Shown here: positions 16,104 to 25,527 of the stretch, in pieces | Position numbering within the stretch: position 1 is the first letter of the stretch | How the letters are laid out: the number at the start of each line of letters is the position of its first letter | Assembly: GCF_001244545.1 (NCBI RefSeq) | Contig: NZ_LN852696.1 | Coordinates: 434,001-498,000 of the forward strand | Source of the DNA: Candidatus Stoquefichus sp. SB1 | Lineage (GTDB): Bacteria > Bacillota_I > Bacilli_A > Erysipelotrichales > Coprobacillaceae | Length of the DNA: 64,000 nucleotides | Direction: 5' to 3' | Notes under the pieces: generated by a model | What the model saw: only the letters and a program-made list of their open reading frames with translations | Database searches by the model: none | Told to the model about the DNA's origin: nothing | Program-made: the position numbers and the translations under genes

Positions 16104-17366
16104 ATGTCAGAAGTGATTGCAATTGAAGGTGGATATAAATTAAATGGTTCTGTAAGAATCAGTGGAGCAAAAAATGCAACTGTAGCGTTGATACCAGCTG
16201 CAGTTTTATCAGATGGACCTGTAGAAATTTTGGGGGTTCCAGAAATTTCAGATGTAGAGGCATTGGCAATATTATTGAAAGAATTAAAATGTGAAGTGGA
16301 AGTAGATGGTGAAAGGATTAGAATTGATCCTACACATATGGAGGATATTCCACTTATTAGTGATGCAGTTAATAAATTAAGAGCTTCTTATTATTTTATG
16401 GGAGCATTATTAGGAAAGTATAAACGTGTGAAAATTAAAATGCCTGGTGGATGTTATTTGGGACCACGACCAATTGATTTGCATTTTAAAGGTTTTGAAG
16501 CATTAGGAGCAAAAATTAGTTGTGTTGAAGATACTTATTTATTGGAAGCTGATGAGTTGATTGGAACTTCTATTTATTTGGATTTTGCATCTGTTGGAGC
16601 TACTATTAATATTATGTTAGCGGCTGTACGTGCAAAAGGAAAAACTGTGATTGAAAATGCGGCTAAGGAACCTGAAATTATTGATGTAGCCAATCTTTTA
16701 ACAAAAATGGGGGCTAAAATTAGAGGTGTTGGAACGGATACAATTACGATAGAAGGTGTTGATTATTTAGGTGGAACATTTCATGAAATTATTCCTGATC
16801 GTATTGAAGCAGGAACATTCTTGATTATTGCAGCAGCAGCTGGCGAAAAAGTGATTGTTCAAAATGTTATTCCTCAGCATTTAGAAGCGTTGATTTCTAA
16901 ATTGAAGGAAATGGGAATTAAGATGGAAGTTGTTGGTGATAATATTGTTGTTTATGGACATGATGAGTTAAAATCAGTGGATATTAAAACACAGATATAT
17001 CCTGGATTTGCAACTGATTTACAACAACCATTAACAACCTTATTAACACAAGCCCAAGGTGAATCACATGTTAAAGAAACAATTTATGTAGAGCGTTTTA
17101 AACATTGTGGAGAACTTAATAAGATGGGTGCTCATATTGAAGTAGGTGAAGCACAAAGTACGATTCATGGTCAAACGCCATTGCATGGTGCACGTGTTGA
17201 AGCAACTGATTTAAGATGTGGTGCAGCTTTAGTCATTGCAGGATTAATTGCTGAAGGGAAAACAGAAATTACAAATGTTTATCATATTGACCGTGGTTAT
17301 GATAATATTGATCATAAGCTGATTACACTTGGGGCACACATTACACGATATGAAATAGAAGATTAA
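16104..17366 (+). CDS. murA: UDP-N-acetylglucosamine 1-carboxyvinyltransferase
   Basis: A 420-residue EPSP-synthase-fold enzyme that transfers enolpyruvate from PEP to UDP-GlcNAc, the first committed step of peptidoglycan synthesis. Lys23 in SGAKNA and the active-site Cys117 in [10 protein letters not shown] are present, so it is predicted to be fosfomycin-sensitive. Also visible are PDRIEAGTF and the C-terminal [11 protein letters not shown] and HIDRGYDNI. The ATG at 16104 follows GAAAGGAAAG; the frame is open 19 codons further upstream, but that part reads as leader. It stands alone between a strong promoter and rpmE. Many Firmicutes carry two murA genes, and which of the two this is cannot be told here. 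Confidence 0.95.
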   Translation: MSEVIAIEGGYKLNGSVRISGAKNATVALIPAAVLSDGPVEILGVPEISDVEALAILLKELKCEVEVDGERIRIDPTHMEDIPLISDAVNKLRASYYFMGALLGKYKRVKIKMPGGCYLGPRPIDLHFKGFEALGAKISCVEDTYLLEADELIGTSIYLDFASVGATINIMLAAVRAKGKTVIENAAKEPEIIDVANLLTKMGAKIRGVGTDTITIEGVDYLGGTFHEIIPDRIEAGTFLIIAAAAGEKVIVQNVIPQHLEALISKLKEMGIKMEVVGDNIVVYGHDELKSVDIKTQIYPGFATDLQQPLTTLLTQAQGESHVKETIYVERFKHCGELNKMGAHIEVGEAQSTIHGQTPLHGARVEATDLRCGAALVIAGLIAEGKTEITNVYHIDRGYDNIDHKLITLGAHITRYEIED

Positions 17367-17469
17367 AGAAATATAAAAAAAGTGTTGTATTTATGGATAA
17401 GAAATGCTATTATAATTGAGCAACTTACTTTGAAGTAGCAGATATTTCAAGGCGGAAGGAGAAGAGAAA

Positions 17470-17673
17470 ATGAAAAAAGGAATTCATCCAGATTATAAAA
17501 AAGTAAAAGTCGTTTGTACTTCTTGTGGAGCTGAATTTGAATCAGGATCAGTATTAGACGAAATTCGTGTTGATACTTGTTCTAATTGCCATCCATTCTA
17601 TACTGGAAAACAAAGATTTGCTAGTGCAGATGGTCGTGTAGATAAATTCAACAAAAAATACGGACTTAAATAA
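17470..17673 (+). CDS. rpmE: 50S ribosomal protein L31, zinc-binding type
   Basis: A 67-residue large-subunit protein. [16 protein letters not shown] opens it; CTSC and CSNC are the two zinc-binding Cys pairs of the C+ form, and [10 protein letters not shown] is the family signature. This form is usually replaced by a Cys-less paralogue under zinc starvation. GGAAGGAGA precedes the ATG. A TATAAT at 17411-17416 probably serves as its -10, but no good -35 is seen at the normal distance. Confidence 0.96.
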   Translation: MKKGIHPDYKKVKVVCTSCGAEFESGSVLDEIRVDTCSNCHPFYTGKQRFASADGRVDKFNKKYGLK

Positions 17674-17679
17674 GAACCT

Positions 17680-17707
17680 AAGAGCAGATAACTGCTCTTT
17701 TCTTTTT
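17680..17707 (+). terminator. Terminator of rpmE
   Basis: AAGAGCAG (17680-17687) pairs with CTGCTCTT (17692-17699), followed by TTCTTTTT. Confidence 0.85.
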
Positions 17708-17840
17708 GCGTTTTATTAACGCAGATATATATAAATTGGAAAATATTAGTGATTATTATAGACATTTTGAGATCCTTTCCTTAAAATAATACATGTTTAT
17801 GATATCAGAAGATAGAAATAGAGGGGAATGAAAGATACAA

Positions 17841-19937
17841 ATGAAAAGAAACATTTTTAGTGTTTTACAAAGAATTGGTCGAAGTTTTATGCTGCCGATT
17901 GCTGTTTTACCAATTGCTGGGTTATTTTTAGGAATTGGGAGTTCTTTGACAAATGAAGCGACAATTGCATCTTTGCATTTAGAAGTTATTCTTCATCAGG
18001 GGACTTTCCTTTATCAGTTTTTAACGCTTTTAATGCAGGTTGGAAATATAGTATTTGATAATTTACCTCTTATTTTTGCAGCATCAGTCGCATTAGGAAT
18101 GACTAAAAAATCTAAAGAGGTCGCTGTTTTATCCGCAGTTATTGCTTTCTTTGTGATGCATGCAACCATTAATGGGATGCTTATATTAAATGGCAGTATT
18201 CTTGATAATCAGGTTGTTGCTGATAAGGTCTTAGATGGAACAATTACATCAGTATGTGGAATTCTTTCCCTTGAAATGGGTGTCTTTGGAGGTATTATTG
18301 TTGGGTTAGGTGTTAGTTTTTTGCACAATCATTTTTATCAAGTTCAATTTCCTGATATTCTCTCTTTTTTTGAAGGTGAACGTTTTATTCCCATTATTTC
18401 TACTATTGTTTATTTGTTTGTTGGTATTTTGATGTTCTTTATTTGGCCATTTATTCAAAATATGATTTTTGGATTAGGGAAGTTTATTGTGGATTCTGGT
18501 TATTTTGGTACATTTATATATGGAATTATTAAAAGAGCATTGGTTCCTTTTGGACTTCATCATGTCTTTTATATGCCTTTTTATCAAACGGCCATAGGTG
18601 GAACAATGGTTGTGAATGGTGTTGTTGTCAGTGGGGCACAGAATATCTTTTTTGCCCAATTATCTGATCCAACTGTTCGTCATTTTAGCAGTGAAGCGAC
18701 ACGTTATTTTTCGGGTGAATTTATTTTTATGATGTTTGGCTTACCAGGGGCTGCTTTGGCAATGTATAAAACAGCAAAAAAAGAATCACAAAAAGTCATT
18801 GGGAGTCTCTTCTTATCAGCCGCTTTAACAAGTATTTTAACAGGAATTACAGAACCAATTGAATTTACTTTTATATTTGTTGCCCCATTATTATTTGGTG
18901 TTCATGTTTTTTTAGCTGGAACAGCTTTTGTGATTGCACATATTTTTAAAATAGCTATTGGATTTACATTTTCAGCAAGTTTTATTGATTTTATTGTCTT
19001 TGGAGTACTTCAGGGAAATGAAAAAACAAATTGGATATGGGTGATTTTATTTGGGATTATTTATTTTTGTTTATATTATTTTAGTTTTCAAATACTGATT
19101 AAAAAATTTGATTTAAAAACACCAGGACGTGATGACAACAATAAATTAACGATATTGAAAAAAAGTCAGTTTGATTATTCATTTGATAAATCAACTATTG
19201 ATCAACAATCGCAAATGATAGTCAAGGGGTTAGGTGGACGTCATAATTTTAGTGATTTGGATTGTTGTATTACTCGTTTAAGAGCAACTCTCATTGATAA
19301 AGAACTCATTAATGAAGGGCTTTTAAAACAGGCTGGAGCTGCTGCGATTATGATTCAGGGTGGTGGCATTCAGATTATTTATGGACCTAAGGCTTCTTCT
19401 ATCAAAAGTAAACTAGATGAATATTTGTTAACTGTACCTGAAGCTTATGATGATTACCAAGAAGTTGTCACTTTGTATCATGAGACGACGCTTGAACTTG
19501 GGAATGTCGTTGATGGTGAAGTCTTACCTATCGAAAATGCTGTTGATCAAATCTTTTCACATAAGTTATTAGGTGATGGTATTATGATTAAGCCTTACAA
19601 CGGTCTTGTTGTTTCACCGGCGGAAGGAACGATCACTATGATTTATCCAACAAAGCATGCGATTGGATTAAAATTAGACAATGGTGTAGAATTATTATTG
19701 CATTTTGGCACAAATACTGTTAATTTAAATGGGGTTGGCTTTGAACTTTTGGTACAACTTAATCAAAGAGTTCAAAAAGGTGATTTACTTTGGAACGTAG
19801 ATCTTGAATATATCAAAGAAAATGCAACTGATGAAAATATTCTTATGGTAATTACAAAGATGGATGAAAATGCATCATTAGAAAAAATATATGGGGATAA
19901 AAAAAGAGGACAGACAGTCTTAAAGATAGAGAGTTAA
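17841..19937 (+). CDS. PTS glucose-family transporter subunit IICBA
   Basis: A 698-residue fused EIIC-EIIB-EIIA permease of the glucose/maltose/GlcNAc family. The EIIC part (about 1-420) begins LQRIGRSFMLPIAVLPIAGL and contains TGITEPIEFTF. The EIIB phospho-Cys is Cys476 in LDCCITRLR. The EIIA histidines are His606 (TKHAIGLK) and the phosphorylated His621 (LLHFGTNTV), 15 apart as in Crr. All three domains look active, so the enzyme needs only HPr. The antiterminator gene follows 16 bp later and is probably co-transcribed. GAGGGG lies 14 bp before the ATG, a long spacing. Sugar specificity is not determined; glucose is the default guess. Confidence 0.9.
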   Translation: MKRNIFSVLQRIGRSFMLPIAVLPIAGLFLGIGSSLTNEATIASLHLEVILHQGTFLYQFLTLLMQVGNIVFDNLPLIFAASVALGMTKKSKEVAVLSAVIAFFVMHATINGMLILNGSILDNQVVADKVLDGTITSVCGILSLEMGVFGGIIVGLGVSFLHNHFYQVQFPDILSFFEGERFIPIISTIVYLFVGILMFFIWPFIQNMIFGLGKFIVDSGYFGTFIYGIIKRALVPFGLHHVFYMPFYQTAIGGTMVVNGVVVSGAQNIFFAQLSDPTVRHFSSEATRYFSGEFIFMMFGLPGAALAMYKTAKKESQKVIGSLFLSAALTSILTGITEPIEFTFIFVAPLLFGVHVFLAGTAFVIAHIFKIAIGFTFSASFIDFIVFGVLQGNEKTNWIWVILFGIIYFCLYYFSFQILIKKFDLKTPGRDDNNKLTILKKSQFDYSFDKSTIDQQSQMIVKGLGGRHNFSDLDCCITRLRATLIDKELINEGLLKQAGAAAIMIQGGGIQIIYGPKASSIKSKLDEYLLTVPEAYDDYQEVVTLYHETTLELGNVVDGEVLPIENAVDQIFSHKLLGDGIMIKPYNGLVVSPAEGTITMIYPTKHAIGLKLDNGVELLLHFGTNTVNLNGVGFELLVQLNQRVQKGDLLWNVDLEYIKENATDENILMVITKMDENASLEKIYGDKKRGQTVLKIES

Positions 19938-19953
19938 AGAATGGGGGGATTTT

Positions 19954-20799
19954 ATGTATGAGGTTGTAAAAGTACTCAATAATAACACAATTCTTGCTCA
20001 TAAAGATACAGAAGAAGTCATTATCATGTATAAAGGCATAGGTTTTGGTAAGAAGACAGGAGAGCATTTTGAAATCCCAAGTCAAGCTAAAAAATATTTA
20101 ATGCAAAAAAGTTATCAAACCAAAAATAATGTTCATGATATTATTAATTATATTGAACCTGTTTATTTAGAAATTGCTGCTGAAATCATTAAATTAGCAG
20201 AATTAAAATTTGAAAAAGTCAGTCATGATATTTTATTACCACTCGCTGATCATATTTACTATGCAATCAAACGTATGGATGAAAATATTATGCCTTCTAA
20301 TCCATTTACCAATGATATCCGTTTGCTTTTTCCAGATGAATATGAAGTCGCAAGTCAGGGTAAAGATGTTATTCAAAAATATGTTAATAAAGATATTAAT
20401 GATGATGAGATTGGTTTTATTACATTGCATATTCATTCAGCGATTTCTTCCAATAAAGTTGCTGAATCAATGGAAGCAACACGTGTCATACATGAAGGAA
20501 TTTTACAATTACAAAAAGATTTACATATTGTGATTAATGTTCAATCTATTTCTTATGTCCGATTAATGAATCATATCAAGTTCTTAATTTTACGTTTAAA
20601 TACGAATGAAAAATTACAAATGGATATTAGTGAATTTACGAAAGATAAATTCCCTTTTGCCTATGAACAGGCTCGTCATATGTGTGAGTCATTATCAAAA
20701 GTTTTAAATAAGAAATTACCAGAAACTGAGATTGGTTATTTGGCATTACATTTAGAAAGAATCTTATCGATTACAATGGATAATCAAAACAACGCTTGA
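19954..20799 (+). CDS. BglG/LicT/GlcT-family RNA-binding transcription antiterminator
   Basis: A 281-residue antiterminator. The N-terminal CAT RNA-binding domain (about 1-55) reads VLNNNTILAHKDTEEVIIMYKGIGFGKKTG. PRD1 follows (about 65-170, LADHIYYAIKR and ITLHIHSAI), then PRD2 (about 172-276, LMNHIKFLILR and LALHLERIL), and all four PRD histidines are kept. Such proteins bind RAT hairpins and prevent an overlapping terminator when dephosphorylated. A clear RAT/terminator lies right after the gene, in front of the mannose PTS operon. The gene follows the EIICBA by 16 bp, so that permease is the likely phosphorylation sensor. GGGGGG precedes the ATG. Confidence 0.92.
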   Translation: MYEVVKVLNNNTILAHKDTEEVIIMYKGIGFGKKTGEHFEIPSQAKKYLMQKSYQTKNNVHDIINYIEPVYLEIAAEIIKLAELKFEKVSHDILLPLADHIYYAIKRMDENIMPSNPFTNDIRLLFPDEYEVASQGKDVIQKYVNKDINDDEIGFITLHIHSAISSNKVAESMEATRVIHEGILQLQKDLHIVINVQSISYVRLMNHIKFLILRLNTNEKLQMDISEFTKDKFPFAYEQARHMCESLSKVLNKKLPETEIGYLALHLERILSITMDNQNNA

Positions 20800-20824
20800 C
20801 ACATTTTACAAATAATGGTAATAT
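20796..20824 (+). promoter_or_regulatory. Promoter of the mannose-type PTS operon
   Basis: A consensus TTGACA (20796-20801), a 17-bp spacer and TAATAT (20819-20824). The -35 overlaps the antiterminator's stop codon. Confidence 0.85.
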
Positions 20825-20849
20825 CTTTTTGGAAAAATGAATATTTAAT

Positions 20850-20951
20850 AGTGTGTAACTGTTAGGCAGGCAATAACTATTTTAGAAGAGAGTGTTATAC
20901 TTTTTAAGTATATTTTTATCTCCTTTTAAAATAGCGTTGTCTGCCTTTTTT
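20850..20951 (+). promoter_or_regulatory. RAT antiterminator site overlapping a terminator
   Basis: The leader contains the RAT-like core GTTAGGCAGGCAATAAC (20861-20877) within an imperfect hairpin typical of LicT/GlcT targets. AGGCAG (20864-20869) pairs with CTGCCT (20941-20946), and CTATTTT with AAAATAG, forming a long imperfect terminator that ends in TTTTTT. The two structures share bases and exclude each other, so an antiterminator bound to the RAT would let transcription reach the mannose PTS genes. The regulator encoded just upstream is the obvious partner. Confidence 0.85.
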
Positions 20952-20989
20952 GCATTATTAAATGTCAAAAGAAAGGGAGGAAAATTTTA

Positions 20990-21979
20990 ATGGTAGGAAT
21001 GATTCTTGCGAGTCATGGTGAATTTGCAAATGGTATCTTGCAATCAGGAACAATGATTTTTGGTGAACAGCCTAATGTTATGGCTGTTACTTTAGAACCA
21101 AGCGAAGGTCCAGATGACTTAAAAGCAAAAATGGAAGCAGCAATTGCGTCATTCGATAATCAAGATGAAGTTCTTTTCTTGGTTGATTTGTGGGGTGGAA
21201 CACCGTTTAATCAGGCAAATGGCTTAATCAATGGTCATGAAGATAAGTGGGCAATTGTGACAGGTTTAAACTTACCAATGCTGATTGAAGCTTATGCATC
21301 TCGCATGAGTATGGAAACTGCACATGAAGTGGCAACACATATTTGTGAAGTGGCAAGAGAAGGTGTCAAAACACGTCCTGAAACATTGGAACCACAAAAA
21401 ACGGTTGAAAAAGCTGTACAAACAAATACACCACAAGGTGCAATTCCAGAAGGAACTGTCTTAGGAGATGGACATATTAAGTATGTCTTAGCCCGTGTGG
21501 ATACACGTTTGTTGCATGGTCAAGTTGCAACAACTTGGACAAAAACTACACAACCTAATCGTATTATCGTTGTTTCTGATTCAGTTGCAAAAGATAATTT
21601 ACGTAAACAAATGATTGAACAGGCAGCGCCACCAGGTGTAAAGGCCAATGTTGTGCCAGTTTCAAAAATGATTGAAGTGGCTAAGGATCCACGTTTTGGC
21701 AATACCAAAGCCATGTTATTATTTGAAACACCTCAAGATGCCCTGCGTGCAATTGTTGGTGGCGTTGATATTCAGGAATTGAATATTGGTTCAATGGCTC
21801 ATTCACTTGGAAAAGTGGTCGTGAATAAAGCGATTGCGATGGGAAAAGATGATGTTGAAACTTTAGAAAAATTAAAAGAACTTGGAGTGACTTTTGATGT
21901 TCGTAAAGTACCAGCAGATTCAAAAGAAAATATGGATCATCTTTTGAAAAAAGCAAAAGATGAATTAAAAAAATCTTAA
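20990..21979 (+). CDS. manX: PTS mannose-family transporter subunit IIAB
   Basis: A 329-residue soluble EIIA-EIIB fusion of the mannose family. EIIA carries the phospho-His in LASHGEFANG (His9) and EIIB in RVDTRLLHGQVATTW (His176), joined by a linker around residues 135-160. It passes phosphate from HPr to the incoming sugar bound by EIIC/EIID. AAAGGGAGGA precedes the ATG. It is the first gene of a four-gene operon with EIIC, EIID and a ManO-type protein, under RAT control. Mannose-family systems often take glucose, mannose or amino sugars; the exact substrate is open. Confidence 0.93.
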   Translation: MVGMILASHGEFANGILQSGTMIFGEQPNVMAVTLEPSEGPDDLKAKMEAAIASFDNQDEVLFLVDLWGGTPFNQANGLINGHEDKWAIVTGLNLPMLIEAYASRMSMETAHEVATHICEVAREGVKTRPETLEPQKTVEKAVQTNTPQGAIPEGTVLGDGHIKYVLARVDTRLLHGQVATTWTKTTQPNRIIVVSDSVAKDNLRKQMIEQAAPPGVKANVVPVSKMIEVAKDPRFGNTKAMLLFETPQDALRAIVGGVDIQELNIGSMAHSLGKVVVNKAIAMGKDDVETLEKLKELGVTFDVRKVPADSKENMDHLLKKAKDELKKS

Positions 21980-21994
21980 TAGGAGGATAATGAA

Positions 21995-22807
21995 ATGTCT
22001 ATTATTACAATAATTTTAATTGTTATCATTGCCTTACTAGCGGGAATGGAAGGCGTTTTAGATGAATTTCAATTCCATCAACCGTTAGTTGCATGTACTT
22101 TAATTGGTTTGGTAACAGGACACTTAAGTGAAGGAATTATTTTAGGTGGTTCTTTACAAATGATTGCACTTGGTTGGGCAAATGTTGGAGCAGCAGTTGC
22201 ACCTGATGCAGCACTTGCTTCAGTCGCTTCAGCTATTATTATGGTTTTGGGATTACAAGATGGAAGTGTTGATTCTTCAACAGCGATTACAACTTCAATT
22301 GCAGTAGCTATCCCTTTATCAGTAGCTGGTTTATTCTTAACAATGATTTGTCGTACAATTGCAATTCCAATGGTTCATTTTATGGATGGAGCAGCAGAAA
22401 AAGGAAATTTCCGTGCAATTGAAATGTGGCAAATTTTAGCGATTATCTTACAGGGGGTAAGAATTGCTATTCCTGCAGCAGCATTGTGTATTGTTCCAGC
22501 AACAGTTGTAACCAGTGCATTAAATCAAATGCCACCATGGTTATCAGGTGGTATGGCCGTAGGTGGTGGAATGGTTGCTGCCGTTGGTTATGCTATGGTT
22601 ATCAATATGATGTCTTCTAAAGAAACTTGGCCTTTCTTTGCAATTGGGTTTGTTTTAGCAGCTATTGGTCAATTGACATTAATTGCATTAGGAGTTATTG
22701 GTGTTGCTTTAGCACTAATTTACTTAGGATTAAAAGAAAATAGTGATGGTCATGGTGGCTCTGGTGGAACTGGAGATCCATTAGGCGATATCTTAAATGA
22801 TTATTAA
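21995..22807 (+). CDS. manY: PTS mannose-family transporter subunit IIC
   Basis: A 270-residue integral membrane subunit. IALLAGMEGVLDEFQFHQPL and GLVTGHLSEGIILGGSLQMI are typical of mannose-family EIIC, followed by several hydrophobic segments and a Gly-rich tail (HGGSGGTGDPLG). Together with EIID it forms the sugar channel, and it is the receptor for class IIa bacteriocins in other Firmicutes. AGGAGGATAATGAA precedes the ATG, 15 bp after manX. Confidence 0.93.
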   Translation: MSIITIILIVIIALLAGMEGVLDEFQFHQPLVACTLIGLVTGHLSEGIILGGSLQMIALGWANVGAAVAPDAALASVASAIIMVLGLQDGSVDSSTAITTSIAVAIPLSVAGLFLTMICRTIAIPMVHFMDGAAEKGNFRAIEMWQILAIILQGVRIAIPAAALCIVPATVVTSALNQMPPWLSGGMAVGGGMVAAVGYAMVINMMSSKETWPFFAIGFVLAAIGQLTLIALGVIGVALALIYLGLKENSDGHGGSGGTGDPLGDILNDY

Positions 22808-22829
22808 TCTTGAAGGAGGAGAGAAAAAA

Positions 22830-23747
22830 ATGGCAGAAAAAATCGCATTATCAAAAAAAGATCGTTTAGCAGTTGCTTGGCGTCATCAGTTCCTTCAAGG
22901 ATCTTGGAACTATGAACGTATGCAAAATGGTGGTTGGTGTTATTCAATTATCCCAGCTATCAAAAAATTATATCCTCAAAAAGAAGAGCAAGTTGCAGCT
23001 TTAAAAAGACATTTGGAATTTTACAATACACATCCTTATGTATCTGCACCAGTCATGGGGGTTACATTAGCATTAGAAGAAGAACGTGCAAATGGAGCTG
23101 AAATTAATGACCAGGCAATTCAAGGTGTTAAGGTTGGGATGATGGGACCTTTAGCTGGTGTCGGAGATCCAGTTTTCTGGTTTACATTAAGACCAATTTT
23201 AGGAGCATTAGGTGCTTCTCTCGCATTGAGTGGAAGTATTGTTGGTCCATTGTTATTCTTCTTTGCATGGAATATTATTCGTATGGCCTTTATCTGGTAT
23301 ACACAAGAATTTGGTTATAAAGTAGGAACATCTATTGCGCAGGATTTATCTGGTGGTTTATTAGGAAAAATCACTCAAGGTGCGTCAATTCTTGGGATGT
23401 TCATTATTGGTGCATTGGTTCAACGTTGGGTAAGTATTTCATTTACACCAGTTGTTTCTCGTGTTGTACAATCTGATGGTGCGTTTATTGATTGGAGTAA
23501 AATTCAAGCAGGAGCAGATGGTATTAAATCAGCATTGGAACAATTTGCAACTTTAGGAGCGAATGGATTAAATGTTGAGAAAGTTACAACATTACAACAA
23601 AACTTAGATCAATTGATTCCTGGTTTAGCAGCATTATTATTAACTTTATTATGCTGCTGGTTATTGAAGAAAAAAGTTTCACCAATTGTGATTATTGTTG
23701 CATTATTTATTGTTGGTGTGCTGGCACGTCTTGTTGGTATTATGTAA
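22830..23747 (+). CDS. manZ: PTS mannose-family transporter subunit IID
   Basis: A 305-residue membrane subunit with the EIID signatures WRHQFLQGSWNYERMQNGGW and VGMMGPLAGVGDPVFWFTLR and a hydrophobic C-terminus. The ATG at 22830 follows GAAGGAGGAGAG and begins MAEKIALSKKDRL; an in-frame ATG at 22797 inside the end of manY has no matching RBS. It partners with ManY to form the permease. Confidence 0.93.
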   Translation: MAEKIALSKKDRLAVAWRHQFLQGSWNYERMQNGGWCYSIIPAIKKLYPQKEEQVAALKRHLEFYNTHPYVSAPVMGVTLALEEERANGAEINDQAIQGVKVGMMGPLAGVGDPVFWFTLRPILGALGASLALSGSIVGPLLFFFAWNIIRMAFIWYTQEFGYKVGTSIAQDLSGGLLGKITQGASILGMFIIGALVQRWVSISFTPVVSRVVQSDGAFIDWSKIQAGADGIKSALEQFATLGANGLNVEKVTTLQQNLDQLIPGLAALLLTLLCCWLLKKKVSPIVIIVALFIVGVLARLVGIM

Positions 23748-23781
23748 TAAAAAAGTTTGGTTAAATTGATGGAGGACATAT

Positions 23782-24165
23782 ATGGTACAATCATTAAATA
23801 CAAAAGTTGATTTCACAATTGAAGCAACCTCATATCTTGGCATTGCGAGTTATGGTAAAGTCATTGTAGGAGATAAAGCATTTGAATTTTATAATGAGAA
23901 AAATATGCGAGATTATATCCAGATTCCGTGGGAAGAAGTTGACTATATTATGGCCTCTGTCATGTTTAAAGGAAAATGGATTCCCCGTTTTGCAATCGTA
24001 ACAAAAAATAACGGTCGATTTACATTTTCAACACGGAATAATAAAGCGTTGTTACGCTCGGTTAATCATTATATAGAATCTGAACGTTTAGTCCGCTCGC
24101 TGAGTTTCTTTCAGGTTATTCAAAGAGGAATCAAAAACATATTTATGCGAAAACATAAAATATAA
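23782..24165 (+). CDS. manO: DUF956 protein, ManO-like
   Basis: A 127-residue soluble protein of the DUF956 family (FTIEATSYLGIASYGKVIVG, WEEVDYIMASVMFKGKWIPR). This family is almost always the last gene of mannose PTS operons and is believed to modulate their expression or activity; its biochemical role is not established. TGGAGGACATAT precedes the ATG, 34 bp after manZ, and a terminator follows at once. Confidence 0.85.
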   Translation: MVQSLNTKVDFTIEATSYLGIASYGKVIVGDKAFEFYNEKNMRDYIQIPWEEVDYIMASVMFKGKWIPRFAIVTKNNGRFTFSTRNNKALLRSVNHYIESERLVRSLSFFQVIQRGIKNIFMRKHKI

Positions 24166-24170
24166 AAAAG

Positions 24171-24212
24171 AAAACTGTTAACAAATGATTGTCATCTGTT
24201 AGCAGTTTTTTG
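24171..24212. terminator. Terminator at the end of the mannose PTS operon
   Basis: AAAACTGTTAACAAATGA pairs with TCATCTGTTAGCAGTTTT with two mismatches, then TT and an A-rich 5' side. It separates the operon from a convergent minus-strand operon. Confidence 0.8.
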
Positions 24213-24215
24213 TAT

Positions 24216-24638
24216 TTAGCGAAGAAGCGGAAGACTTCCTGTTAGTTTATTGACCAGTTTCTTGTTGCCATAAATGGCAATTCCAAAATAGGTAAAATCA
24301 TCTTCTAAAGTCTGACTTGCTTTTTCTATATATTCATCATAGACATTACAGCTTTGAGCCACATCAGAGAAATCAACAACAATTAATTCTTTAAAATCAG
24401 GAAGATAAAGCTGCTGTCTGATTTGTTTTATTTTGTCCTGTGTTGTTTTTAAAATAGGGACTGGTGTTGTGATAATACCAAGATGAGGATGCTGACTTTT
24501 ATCAAGCACTGTGACTCCAACTGTTTCAGGAATATATTTACCAAGGGTAATTCCCATAATCCCCGCCGTATTAGCAAGAATTCCCAAAGGCAGTTCTTCA
24601 TTTAAAACCATGACACATTTTTCATTTTGTATATTCAT
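24216..24638 (-). CDS. DUF2000 family protein
   Basis: A 140-residue protein with the DUF2000 layout (KCVMVLNEELPLGILANTAG near the N-terminus, LIVVDFSDVAQSCNVYDEY centrally). The family has a peptidyl-tRNA-hydrolase-II-like fold and no settled function. It overlaps the upstream EamA gene by 17 bp and is the last gene of an AraC-EamA-DUF2000 unit. I cannot assign a substrate. Confidence 0.75.
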   Translation of the reverse strand: MNIQNEKCVMVLNEELPLGILANTAGIMGITLGKYIPETVGVTVLDKSQHPHLGIITTPVPILKTTQDKIKQIRQQLYLPDFKELIVVDFSDVAQSCNVYDEYIEKASQTLEDDFTYFGIAIYGNKKLVNKLTGSLPLLR

Positions 24639-25527
24639 TCGTTATTTTCTCCTTTTCTCTATTTTCTGATAAGAATAAACCAGTCAATGTGAAAATGATA
24701 CCTAAAATAGTCATCGTTGTCATTTTTTCATGTAATATTAAAGTTGATGTAACAGCAGTTATGACTGGAACAATATAAATATAAACACTTGTTTTCACTG
24801 ATCCTAAAATTCTGACTGCTAAATTCCAAGTCACAAAACAAAGTGCTGAAGCACCTACCCCTAAAAACAATAAGTTTAAAAAGTTGACTGGCATCATGAC
24901 TTGCGAGATATTTACATCAAATCCCATTAGGAATGTAAGTGGCAACATAAATAATAAGCCATAAAAGAATGTACGTCTTGTTGTTTGGATAATATGATGA
25001 TGAAAACTTGCCAGTTTCTTTGTAAGAGTAGAATAAGCTGCCCAGATTATAGCAGCGATAATGGCTAAGCAATCTCCTAAAGGATTGAATTGTAACTGTG
25101 AATCGCTAAAACTAATCAGATAGATACCTATCATCGCAATGATAAAGCCAATAAAAAAACGGATACCAGGCTTTTTTTCATGCAAGAAAAGACATGCAAA
25201 GATAACTATGAAAAAAGGTGCAATAGAAATAATCACGCCAACATTAGAGGCAAGTGTATAAGTTAAAGCAATATTTTCAAACAGATAATAGAGTGTAATC
25301 CCACATAATCCCGCAGCTATAAAATAAAATTCTTCTATTTTGTGAGTTATTTTGAGTTGATGAGGATAAATACACCATAGAACAATATATCCAATCAAAA
25401 AACGAATAAAAAGAATTTCAATAGGAGTTAAAACATTGAGAAGAACTTTTGTTGAAATAAAAGTTGTTCCCCAAATAAAAATGGTTATAAAAGCTGCGAA
25501 ATGTCCTAAGGTTATCTTATTTTTCAT
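24622..25527 (-). CDS. EamA-family (drug/metabolite) transporter
   Basis: A 301-residue protein with about ten hydrophobic segments arranged as two EamA repeats (first about 8-135, with WGTTFISTKVLL; second about 150-290). DMT carriers export metabolites or amino-acid-like compounds; the cargo is unknown. Its start overlaps the AraC stop by 4 bp (ATGA), so the regulator beside it probably controls the same function. Confidence 0.85.
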   Translation of the reverse strand: MKNKITLGHFAAFITIFIWGTTFISTKVLLNVLTPIEILFIRFLIGYIVLWCIYPHQLKITHKIEEFYFIAAGLCGITLYYLFENIALTYTLASNVGVIISIAPFFIVIFACLFLHEKKPGIRFFIGFIIAMIGIYLISFSDSQLQFNPLGDCLAIIAAIIWAAYSTLTKKLASFHHHIIQTTRRTFFYGLLFMLPLTFLMGFDVNISQVMMPVNFLNLLFLGVGASALCFVTWNLAVRILGSVKTSVYIYIVPVITAVTSTLILHEKMTTMTILGIIFTLTGLFLSENREKEKITNEYTK

